Shown piece by piece: positions 39,698 through 50,090 of a DNA stretch of 64,000 nucleotides (positions are counted from its first letter, which is position 1; each line of letters opens with the position of its first letter). The translations under genes were made by a program, and so were the position numbers. The notes beneath the pieces were generated by a model. The model ran no database searches. It was not told the origin of the DNA and worked only from the letters and a program-made list of their open reading frames with translations. This DNA comes from Nothopassalora personata (Eukaryota > Ascomycota > Dothideomycetes > Mycosphaerellales > Mycosphaerellaceae). The stretch is from the NCBI GenBank assembly GCA_033816765.1, contig CM066289.1, positions 4,030,001 to 4,094,000 on the forward strand, read 5' to 3'.

Positions 39698-42600
39698 CCC
39701 GGTAAGGCTCTAACGCCTAGTAACTATTTAGCTTACTTATTAGGATTACTTAGGACTGCTAGAACAAAGGAACGAGTTGTAGAAATTGGAATAGGCGCGT
39801 TCGAGGGAGATTCTATTACTAACGTTTATTTAGTTTAAGGGGATTAGCCTACCGAGATCCTAAGGCAGTCTACATTGAATGCTTAGGTACGAAAGCAATA
39901 AGTAGGCTAACATATAGCTAATACTAGGATGCCGTAGGTCTTCACGATATATAAGCGTAAGGCGGATAAGAAGAAGCTAGTAGACGCAAGCGTTCATAAA
40001 CGCCTAGAATCACGAGTTAAGGGAGATATAGAATAGAAGCGTAGGGCACTATACCTAGAATCTAAGATGCCTAAAGGACAAGGTCCGTTTAATAGGAAGT
40101 ACTTAACTAAGAAATTCTTAAGTATTAAGCGAGGTAGCCGAATTACTCTAGAACGACTTACCTTAATTAAGGTTAGCATTAAGCTATTACTAATAGAAAG
40201 GGCCTTATTCGATAAGATGCTCTACAACCGGGAGCTAGTCCTCGCGTAGGATTTTAGTCACATAAGGCAAATTAGGTACGACGTCGTACTACCTTAGAAG
40301 ATTAACACGGTCCCTTATAGGCTATAGTAGGCACGCCCTATCCGGTTGCACCTAAGTCTTAGGGCAATTATTAAGCGTATAATTAGAGCCCGGATCAAGA
40401 ATAACATCCTAGAATACTCATAAGGGGCATATTCTAATAGCTAGTTCCTAGTCGTAAAGAAGGTTAATGCCTCTAGAAGCGATGTGCCATATCGGTTAAT
40501 TAACTTAGCTATACTCCTAAATAAGGTTACTATACGCGATGCTAACATTCCACCGGACACGGATAGCTTCTTAGAGGATTTTGCCGGGTGCCGAGTCGCT
40601 TCACTTATAGACCTGTTTTCAGGTTATAATTAGATCACTTTAGATAAGTCCTACCGGGACTTAATAGCCTTTATGACCCCTCTTAGCCTAGTACGCAACA
40701 CGACTCTACCTTAAGGAGCTACTAATTCAGTTGCTTAGTTCGTGCGTGCGGTAACAAAGATTCTACTTAATTATATCTCGCATCGAGCGAAGCCGTTCCT
40801 CGATAACATCGGTATTAAGGGACTAACTAAGGACTATAGGAACGTAGAAGTAGAGCCTAGGTTAAGGAGATAGGTCGTTAAGCACATCGTTTCCCTAGAT
40901 CTAGTTCTTACTAACCTAGAGAGAGCTAGTGCGGTGGTTACTAGAGGCAAATCCTAATAGTTATACGAAAAGCTTAAGATTGTTAAGTACGTTAGTAGCC
41001 CGGATGGTCGCTATCCTAACCTAAAGGTTGTAGCTAAGATCCTAGATTAGCCTACGCCTACCTATATTAAGGAGGTCCGCACCTATATAGGGCTATGTGT
41101 GTACTTCCGGATATAGATTCCCTAGTTCGTTATTATCGCTCGACTAATGTACAAACTGCTAAAGAAGGACGCCGAGTTCACCTAGATAGAAAATAAGCAG
41201 TTCTTAAAAGAAGAGATTACTAGATACCTTATATAGGCTCTAGCCTTAGTTACCCTCTACTACTTACCTAGTGCTAGGTCTATCTTTGTCTTAGTTAATG
41301 CTAGCGGCACTAGATAGGGATGTATTGTTTCTTAAGAATTAATAGACAGTACCCGACGGCGTCACCCGGTGCGGTATAAGAGCGGAATCTAGAACGCGTT
41401 AGAATCTAGATATAATGCTAATAAGCGAGAATGCCTTAGGGTCCTTAAGGGGCTTAAGAAGATCTAGAGATATATCACTAGCGTTAATTTTGTCCTTAAG
41501 GTTAATACTAAGACACTTATATAATAGCTTAACCGGCCGGCTTCGGACCTGCCGAACTCGGTAATAGCCCGGTAGGTCGCATAGATTAGGTTGTTTACGT
41601 TCGAGGTAAAGCACTTTACGGGGACTAGACACACTAGCCTAGATGCCCTATCTCGTAGGCCCTCTACACCTTAGGAACCTAGGGAAGCTAACGAAGACGA
41701 AGTCGACTAGATAATTAATAATAAGCTATTCGGGTACCCGGAGCCGGTCGATACCTATCTAGTTAAAATCCGGAAAACACGACATCTCGGGGACTAATAT
41801 TCTAAGGGCTCTTAGTAGCTTACTTAGGTTATAGAAACTAGGACCCGGCCCGATAGTGTTACCCGTACTAAGTACCGCCGACTAGTAAAGAAGAGCGTCA
41901 ATTTCTTTATCCGGGACCAATTGCTATTCTTCTAGAAGCGCCGAGGAGCACCGTTACAACTTATAATTAACGATAATAAGGCTTAGAAGGAGATCGTTAT
42001 AGAGTGCTATAAGAGACACGGTTACCGCAGCGCTAAGGTCGTGTACAACCTTATTTCCGATCGGTATTACTAGGACGGGTGCTTCGCCGATGTCTCTACG
42101 TAGGTTCAAAGTTATACTCCTTATAGGTTTCGCGAAGGTAACTAGCGCGCTAGTAAGCTTTACTCATCGAGCCCTTAGGTTATTAGTAAGAAGTGGTACT
42201 CGGACCCCGTCTAGGTACATAAAAATGGATACCTCCTAGTTGCGCGCGAAGCACTTAGTAACTAGATCGAGGCTAGAGTAACAAGGGCACCTCCTAGCTC
42301 CAAGACGGTTGCTAAGTTTCTATACGAAGATGTCTTCTATAGGCACGGCTACTATGCTAAAATTGTGCTTAATAACGCTACGGTTTATACGGCTAAGGTT
42401 AAGCGGTTACTCGTAGGACTTAGTGTTCGAAGGATCCGAATATTACCGTACTATCCGTAGTCTAATGCTCCGGTCGAGGTTAGGCACCGTCCGATTCTTA
42501 TAGCGTTAGTAAAGCTTATAAGGAATATATACCGCGGATAGGAGCAATAGGTACCCGCTATGTTATAGGCTAATAGGACTACGACGTGTCGTACTACTAG

Positions 42601-43297
42601 AATGACGCTAGCTTAGGTCCTATATAGCCATCGCACGATTCTACTAATTAAGGTTAAGTACCCGACGTAGGCGAATTATTAATAGGGATCGGTGAGAACG
42701 ACTAAGGACCTGCTTACTATACGTGCGCGTTAACTTTAGGCTCGAGACCTTAGTTTAGAAGAGCTATATGCTCGAAGGAAGCAACTAAGAGAACTTAGTA
42801 AGGACTACTTTAATTCTTACCGGAATGTTAACTTTATTAGTTTCTAGAAGGGCGACCTTGTTATAAGATTCGACAAGCTATATAAGGATGACTTCTTACG
42901 TAAGATCGGTTACCGATAGTAAGGTCTATATCGGGTGTCTAGTGTCTCTAGGGAGTTTAGTACCTATCTTCTTAAGGAACTTAATAGTACGCTAATAAAG
43001 GGTATTTAGGCACGAGAAAACCTTAAGCTAGTTCTAGAACTTTGCCCGGATAACATAGGAGTACTAGGCCTAGATAATGGGATCGATCTCGTAATAGGGG
43101 AGGGAGAAGTCGCTAATAGCGAAGGCAGCAGTAATTCGAACGAGATCGAGCCTATCGCCGACAAAGACGTACTACCTGTAGGAGTTAACGAAAGGGAATC
43201 GTATCCTAAACCGGAATCTAAGAAGCTATAGGTTAGGCCTCATAACCTTTCTATAGCCGAAATTTCACAGTTTAGTAGGATCGAGGCTAAGAACTAA

Positions 43298-43860
43298 TTA
43301 GTTAGTAATAGCGTACGGAGTTCACTTCCCTTAGGCATGTGTTGCATATGCCCTTTAGTTTATTAAGCCGATTCGGTTATCTAGACTTCACTTCATGGGG
43401 TGTTCTTACCTTAGTTAGACCTTAGTTAGTAGAGTTACATTTACCGGTCCCGGGACCGGTAAATCGGATTACGTGACAGCGTGGCATGCCCCTACCGAAT
43501 GCTCACCTAGGTGGTCACTAGCACTGGTTTTCCGTCACATGTAGGGTTATCGGACCTTTAGTGTGACCTTAATAGTACTACTCTTACTACTTATAAGACC
43601 GGTCTCGGCGCTGCTGCCTTGTAACGGTTATAGGGACATACGCTAAGAGGTATACTTAAGCGTAGCTCTCTACCTACTACTTCCTCTCCTTTTCTTTAAA
43701 TATTAACACTATCACTAGAGCTACTAACACATCTATCTACTACTACTATATATATTAGACGGTTCTTTAGCCTCTCTCTCTTTACGACCTTAACCTTCTT
43801 TAAAGCTCCTACCCTAACACTAAGCTTTTAAGGCTTACTAACACTCTAGAGTAGTACTAC
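43298..43860 (+). other. post-pol spacer of G
   Basis: Matches 1-521 of H (reverse strand). No conserved ORF. Contains the third palindrome (43,439-43,464) and ATTACGTGAC next to it. Confidence 0.7.
43439..43464. repeat. 26-bp perfect palindrome downstream of pol in G
   Basis: Perfect form, aligned with 355-380 of H. Confidence 0.9.
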
Positions 43861-46800
43861 GAGATAGCTAGCTCTTACGATCTCACTGCTAGCGAATCCT
43901 AGTTATTATAGCTTTAGCTAGTCTATCGTTACGCCCGGCTAGCTCGAGTATAGCGCTCACTAGCACTATTACTAGGCTCACCCGCCTACCTTAGACCTTA
44001 TTCGAGTCCCTTCGCCTACCGGATAACGTTAAGCATGTCCTTGCTAATACGAACACGCCGAAGTCCGCCGCTAATATTATGTTCCGAGAGCTTAGTCCTT
44101 AGAAGCGGGTTAAGGTATTAAAGGACTTCTATAAGGGCTTCGAGAAGGTGTTCAAAGACTACTCCGTCTAGGTTAACCTGTTTTTCGAGGAAGTTAAGAG
44201 CGGTATAGGCAAGAGCTACTAGGATAAATTCCTTAGTAATAAGAAGCTTAATATCTTGTTTCCTATCGTCGGTAAGATTCGTAAGACCGGTTTAGAGATT
44301 CGTAACCGAGAGAAGACTCTTCGAGCTACGCTTACCCGCTACTAGCTACAGTAGATAGACAATAAGATTCTTAATCGACGCGTTATCTCCGAGCTTTGTA
44401 GTACTAATAGCGGGCGCCGCTAGTTCACGGCCTTTATTAATAAGTACCTAGACTATAGTAGGGCTATTAGTAGAATTTAGAGGGCATTAATCTAGCGTAT
44501 AAGGATCGGCCGTAAGGGCATAGATCGTAAGCGAATTCTAGAGCCTAGTAATCTTACCCGGTGCGATAGGGAGGCTAAAGCACGTAGCATTAATCCGTAA
44601 TCGGCTAAGAGTAGGGAGATTATTAGAAGACACCGCCTAGCCGTCTATAAGGATAGCCTTCTATACTTTATAGAGGGTACTATTACTAAGAAGTCCGCGT
44701 CCCTAGAGGACAGCATAGATTAACCTAGACTATCTAGCTAGTAACAGCCACGTTAGCTACTACCGGGTAGTAAAGGTAAAGAACGTATAAAGAGTACTAC
44801 GCTAACTCTACTACTAGCTTCTACCTAGCCTACAGTCCTATCGAGAGGCGGTCGTAAGTCGAGTCGACTTAAGTAGCTCCGTATAGGCGAGAGCATAGGT
44901 AAGGGTATAACTACGCCTACTCGATCCTCGCCTAACCGAACGCTAGATAGCGCACCTATACGCGAGGGCAGTCCGCTAAGTACACCGGTTAGCACCCTAC
45001 GATCTACTCCGGCCTTAACTAAGAATAGCAATCCGATACTTACTATATTACCTTCGGCTATAATTAGGGATGTATTAGTCTTTAAAGATTAGATCCTATA
45101 AGAAGACAAGGCCCTCCGGATTAAGCGCGCTAACTGCACCTACAATAAGCGGTACTGTAGCATTAAGTTTAGAAACTCGATTAATGTAGATAGCATTAAC
45201 TAGCTACCTAAGTACCGGATGGCGGGCCTTAAGATGCTCGAATATGCTATCTCGGACGTTCTTAAGAGGGATAGTAAGGTTAGCGCTATAATGTGCGATT
45301 AGCATGTTCGAGATTTCTACTATAAGGCCCTCTACTTCGTTACGAATCCCGGTATTACCGCTAATACCCTATGTAAGCGCGCGCTTAAGGTCCAAGACTA
45401 GCTCTTTAAAGGCAAGAGTTTTTTAGCTATTAAGGTGAAGAATGGGTCGTAGTTTCGCCCTAATAAGCGTAGTTAGAAGACTATTAACCCGCTTAGCTAC
45501 CTCCGTGTTCGAGGTAAAGTCGGTACTACGAGTAGCATCGTTACGTATGCTAACTATAACTAGATCCTCGATAAATTCGGCATTAATGAAGCTAACTAAG
45601 CCGATCTTAATAGCACCGGTACCTACATTAATAGTAACATGCTATACTAGTACAATAACGCTAAACTAGTACCGCGGGTTAAATTAGTTAGAGAAATAAT
45701 AAGTCGAGAATTCGACGTGTACCGATAGCACCTACGAGAATTGAATAAGGTTAGTAACGGCGGCGTCTACTAGAACATATAGTATTCTCTAAGCTAATAG
45801 ATCATGCGACAAGACCCCGGGCTATAGCTCTTATAAGTGGCGCTACACCCTTAACACTACACTCGGCTTATCTCCTTCCCTAGGCCTACGATTTTTAGCT
45901 TTAATAGGGCTTATTAGGGGGGTAACGTAAACACTATAGTACAGTATACTAGGGTCGACTTAAACCTCGAAATTAAAAACTACTAGACTAGTAACCGGCT
46001 TAACATACTGTACTCTCTTAACTTAGAGGGCACTAGTAGGCCGGAGTTTTTATACGGTTTTCATAAGAAAGGGAATGCTAGAGAGTTCATCTAGTAGTGC
46101 TAGATTAAGGACTATATAGAAGACGGCCGATTTAAGCGTTTCTTCTCGGTTGGGGTCTAGAATTACCTAAGTAAGAACAGCATTAGCTAGTTTAGAGAGG
46201 ACCTAAGCGCTAGGTAAATGCGGGTAACTACTGTAGGCGTTCTAATAAGGTAGGCCGCACATAAGAGGACACTACGTTAGATTAACCCTTACTTTATCGA
46301 GATCCGCGACGATAACTATCTTAAACTCTAGAGAAGCTAGAGCATGCACTAGGTAATAGATCTCTATCGTAACTTTAAGACGCTAAGTAAGAGCGCTGCA
46401 GGGTTTAAGTATCGACGCCTAGTACCCGGCTATCCTTTTCCTACGGCCGTACACCTTAGTAGCATTAGCCCTCTATCCGATGCCCTAGCGGGTTTAAAGT
46501 CTTAGAACGACAACGAAGTTATCCTTAATGCTAGGAGGTGGCTTAATGCTACGGTCCGCCTAGACTCGGAGCTCTTCTATAAGAAGATACATAATTAGCG
46601 CGTCCGAGCTATAAAATTGATAGATAAGTAGCTTAGCTTAGTTACTACTCTCGAGTAGATATGCTTTATAAGCGAAGGGCGTAATAAGAGCTTCTTCCGT
46701 AACTACTATAGGAACTTTACTAGCTAGCTACTTAGGGACGCGTCTAGTAAGACTAGTGTTAGCTACGACAACGAGTAGGTCTAGACAAAGGAGTTGTGTG

Positions 46801-47372
46801 AGACTAAGTGGAACTAAGTAGTTAGTGCGGGTCTATAGGCTCCTAGTTTCTAGTTGATTTCCGGCTACAGCTATAGCCTATGAGATTCTAGTTCTAATTC
46901 TAGTTCTAATGCTTCGGGTACAGGTGCTTCTAGTCCTTAGCTCTTACTTATTTCTTATAGTTACTTATCTTCCCTTAACTTACCTTCTAGCTACGCGGTA
47001 GGCTCGTCTTTAGATTTATTAGGTTACTAGTACTAACGCTCACTTGTCTTATAAGTGGCGTTTACGTTATTCGACCATCTAGCCCGCTCGATTAATGCTA
47101 ACATAGCTATCTATTCCCTCGCTAGTTTCGTAGCATACGTTAGTACAGTGCGACGGATGCGAGTCGCGGTTATTAACGTTATTATCACGGTCTCTATTAG
47201 AAGGATCCTTTCGATCTTTATAGACTGTCGCTAGTAGGCCCTAGGACTGCCTAACATCTTATATGTTAAGCTAAATAGTAGGGTAAGCTACTATGCTACT
47301 ATAAGACTACCTTAGCTTACAGCGACTAGCTAAGCTACCTATAATGCCCGGGCTTACTGCTTTGGAACCTAA
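43860..47372 (+). pseudogene. third ORF (unknown) of the G/H element family, RIP-degraded
   Basis: One reading frame runs from about 43,995 (start not settled; a lost ATG may lie at 43,864 in another frame) to TAA at 47,370-47,372, nearly 1,130-1,170 codons. It is interrupted almost only by TAG/TAA of the kind RIP makes from Trp and Gln codons. I recognise no family. Visible: a charged N-terminal region (RELSPXKRVKVLKDFYKGFEKVF), a Ser/Thr/Pro/Arg-rich middle (about 44,700-45,040), a compact part with AEYAISDVL-like helices, CTYNKRYC, LYFVTNPGITANTLCKRAL, a Trp/Tyr-rich second half (ISFPRPTIFSFNRAY, FLYGFHKKGNAREF), a Ser/Asn-rich linker near 46,880, and a more hydrophobic C-terminus (ANIAIYSLASFVAYVSTV). 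No signal peptide, Env-like layout, RT or nuclease motif was seen. It lies between pol and the polypurine tract, sense orientation. Confidence 0.72.
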
Positions 47373-47398
47373 GGATAGGTTCGTAATAGGGGAGGATA

Positions 47399-47791
47399 TA
47401 TTAACGACTAATTGGTTATGTTAACCTTAGGTATTGGTTGTGTCGACCTTAGGTTTAGAGGAGGGGTCCCTTAGGTCTAACTTGCCCTAATTTCATTTAG
47501 GTTTAATTAGACATTTAGGTAAGCTAGCGGGACCTAGTATAGCTGTTAAGATATATACTACGTAGTTGAGTATTGTAAGCGTAGCATTAAGGCAACAATT
47601 CAATTCATACCTCTCGAGTAGAGGGTATAGGGGTTTAGGGTCCGCTAATCCTCTTGTTTTATCTAGCTACTACGCTGCTCGTCACGTGACCTGATTTCAC
47701 GGTCCCGGGACCGGCAAATACCTCTGCTTACATAAGCGCCGCTCCACACCACCACAACTTAGACAGGCCTACATAGGGTGGTTAGTAGACA
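47399..47791 (+). repeat. 3' LTR of G
   Basis: 393 bp. Its right half is much less RIPed than the 5' LTR: the E-box GTCACGTGAC (47,681-47,690) is intact. Palindrome copy at 47,694-47,719. Confidence 0.88.
47694..47719. repeat. palindrome copy in 3' LTR of G
   Basis: ATTTCACGGTCCC followed by GGGACCGGCAAAT; closer to the perfect form than the 5' LTR copy. Confidence 0.82.
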
Positions 47792-48596
47792 TTAGTAGTT
47801 AGAAGCTTCTTCTTATAGAAGGTAACCTTAAGGGATACTATAGCAAGCTATAAGGTTATATTCCTCTTAGTAATCTTACGCTTGCTCTTAATAATCTGCT
47901 TAACTAACCTAAGTACCTTAATAAGGGTCTTACGCTTAGAGAGCCTACTAGATATAGGTAGGCCCTTTCTACTATTACTAGGAGGACGCTTATTAGGATC
48001 ATTACCGTTACTAGAACTAGTTCTACTACTAAAGACATGACTAGTACTACTAAACTAGTTTATAGGAGTCTACTTAATAATATCTGCTATAATACTACTT
48101 ATAAGTTAGTAAATACCCTTAAAATACTATTATATATATAGTATACCTTACTAAAGCTTCTTAAAAAGCTTTAAGAATGTACGTATAGTAGTTGTTAGTG
48201 TATATAAGTATATATAGTAGTCTAGAAGGGGGTAAGAGAGGTATAAAGTTATATAAAGTAGAGAGAGTTGCTTAGTAAAGAACTAGCATCTTTTATATAT
48301 ACCTATAAGGTCTATACGTTACTACCTAGCTATAAGAGCCTTCTTAAGCCGAGAGAATCTTCTATTCACTTCTAAAAGCGGAAAGATAAGGCCTAAATAT
48401 ATCTAAAAGTAGGTCTATAAAAATCTCTTATATATATATATATATATAGATCTAATAAGATCGCTATCCTTAGTATATGCCTACTTATAGCTAATCTAGT
48501 ATCTAAAGCTAGCAAAGGTGTTTAAGACTAATATAGCAACATAGGTAATATTAAGTTAATTAGACTGCCTTTATAGTAGTTAGTCTAAAGGGGGAG
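47792..48596. other. RIP-degraded DNA with copia-like end
   Basis: Very AT-rich and CpG-poor like relic E. Some Lys/Arg-rich open stretch on the minus strand near 47,830-48,050 (RKGLPISSRLSKRKTL) without a recognisable domain. A TA dinucleotide run lies at about 48,431-48,450. It ends in a purine tract CTAAAGGGGGAG, which suits the 3' end of a copia element. Confidence 0.5.
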
Positions 48597-48705
48597 TGTT
48601 GTAAATTAGGTAACTAATAGCTATATTAGTTAGGACTTAGCACACACACACTATATTACACTATTTCTGTAGCTAGATAGTCTTATACCGTATAGCAATT
48701 TACAA
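48597..48705 (+). repeat. short copia-type LTR, probably truncated
   Basis: TGTTGTAAATT...AATTTACAA: inverted ends and a purine tract directly before it mark an LTR of about 109 bp. The expected final CA is missing, so the right border is damaged or misplaced. It includes a CA repeat at 48,645-48,655. Confidence 0.55.
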
Positions 48706-48759
48706 GGGTTACTAATCTACCCTATCGTTTCAATCTGGAAGCTTGTACTCGCCAAATAC

Positions 48760-49537
48760 CTATTTACAACAGGAGGACGCGGCTCCGATCAACTACAAGC
48801 TGCCTACAGGCTTCTTCGTACTGCCTCAAGAATGCCGTACCACTTTGCTTACTTCGATATCACCCAGTAGCTAGAGGCAATTCACCAGCCAAACATCGCC
48901 AAGGTCTCCCGCCGCGTGCGTGCAGAGTGTCTAGACGTCTTCTATGGCAGTAGCAGGTAGGTTGCCTCTCTACCACTCTTACGACTTTTGCTAAATATAA
49001 GCAGGCTCATGCTTGACCTGCGTGGCTGGAAGCACTCGGCCTACCCAAGTCCTGGACACCAAACAAGATCTTGTATGAGTGGATATTGTTCATCGGTGAA
49101 TGGAACTGCCAGACTCCGCTATATGTGGTCCTACCTCAACAACTGCATGATCGCCTTCACCATTCGCAGCAACCATGAGAAGCCTCGCATCACGTTCAAG
49201 TTCAAGCAGACGCGTGCCAAATCCGCCCACTCGCTGAGGATGAACCGAGGGGCTACACTATCGACGCTGCCATGAAGCGTGCACGCGAGCGTCTCACATA
49301 TCGCGTCGGCGAGATGATCGATCAAGCCGGCGAGCGACCACTCACTACCACGGACTAAAAGGACTTATTTGAGTTAGTTGAGGACATCAAGCCTACCCTG
49401 TGCACCCGCATTGGCATCGGTTGGAAGAGTGCTGTGCTAAGCGAATTACCATCCAAGTACACCGATGTTGACCTTCATCGCAAGTCGTGCACTGAGTGTG
49501 CTTGCCATCGCACCGCCGACAGCATGACTACGGGCTA
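48760..49537 (+). pseudogene. decayed fragment of a host or element gene, unknown product
   Basis: Codon-like, not RIPed sequence on the plus strand with in-frame stops. Segment 1 (about 48,766-48,957) reads TGGRGSDQLQAAYRLLRTAS... to LDVFYGSSR. A plausible intron GTAGGT...ATAAGCAG follows (48,957-49,005). Segment 2 reads WLEALGLPKSWTPNKILYEW, then ERPLTTTDXKDLFELVEDI and HRKSCTECACHR, ending near TTG-stop at 49,537. Multiple stops and no clear start mean it is dead. No domain recognised. Confidence 0.5.
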
Positions 49538-50090
49538 AGGACTGGAGACTGATAAACGCAAACGAAGAACTACTGATGCTGCAGAGAATGTACATGTAAG
49601 TGTATGAAACAGGCGTTGATCGCCTACATGGCCGCTGCAGACTGAATTGTAACGAGAACAAAAGCTGCACACGTCTGAGCTGTACCAGGTTGGAACTGTT
49701 TCTCCTCACGTTTCTCATCATCACTCCCAATTTTGGAACGACTGAACGCTACTAGATCGATCGCATTAGGGAGGCATTGGACGAGATATCTGTGCCGCTT
49801 AGGGGCGGAGCTGGTAATCAACAACAACAACAATGGCCAAACCCGAAGAATGCTCACATGTCCAGGCGACACGACCGCGGTGCTGGCTCCAAACGCACAC
49901 AGCTTGTCCCAGCATCCTGGTATGATATCACAATTACCGCGAAGCCTGGCGCAGCTCAAGCTCCACCACTGCTGGCTGCCGCTTAATCCGACGACAAAAG
50001 GGAACAATTGGATGCTGCTCTTCGTAGCAGTCTCCTCCTCGACAACTGAACACACTTCTCCTCGTCTGCTATCATCCAGAAACCGTGACG
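49538..50090 (+). promoter_or_regulatory. upstream region of the 6PGDH-like gene
   Basis: No supported gene. A CAA repeat lies at 49,820-49,834 and pyrimidine-rich stretches at 50,020-50,065, as is usual just upstream of fungal start codons. I cannot place a TATA box. Confidence 0.4.

Larger units (their letters stand above)
36594..43297 (+). pseudogene. gag-pol relic of G
   Basis: Aligns codon by codon with the intact gag-pol of H, from a RIP-altered start (ATA at 36,594) to the stop at 43,295-43,297. Nearly all differences are CpA to TpA or TpG to TpA, turning Trp and Gln codons into TAG/TAA. The FLDD motif has become FLDNIG and several zinc-knuckle Cys are Tyr. One 21-bp tandem duplication is present at 39,656-39,697. 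Non-functional, but it validates the H gene model. Confidence 0.92.
35932..47791 (+). mobile_element. complete RIP-degraded Ty3-like element G (H family)
   Basis: 11,860 bp with 393-bp LTRs, a gag-pol relic, a third ORF relic, and a polypurine tract TAATAGGGGAGGA before the 3' LTR. The sequence TTAGTAG abuts both ends (35,925-35,931 and 47,792-47,798), consistent with a target-site duplication although 5 bp would be usual. It aligns with the intact element H over all of H that is in the window. Unusually large for a Ty3 element because of the extra 4 kb after pol. Confidence 0.9.

Noticed and set aside
43860..47372. Third ORF of G as a retroviral-type envelope
   Set aside because: No signal peptide, furin-like site or clear transmembrane helix in the read-through translation; the hydrophobic patch is short and C-terminal.
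48431..48450. TA-repeat as a regulatory or origin element
   Set aside because: Simple consequence of AT-rich RIPed DNA.
48760..49537. Starship-type tyrosine recombinase or crypton
   Set aside because: I looked for the recombinase R..H-x-x-R..Y set and did not find it; the fragment is too decayed to assign.
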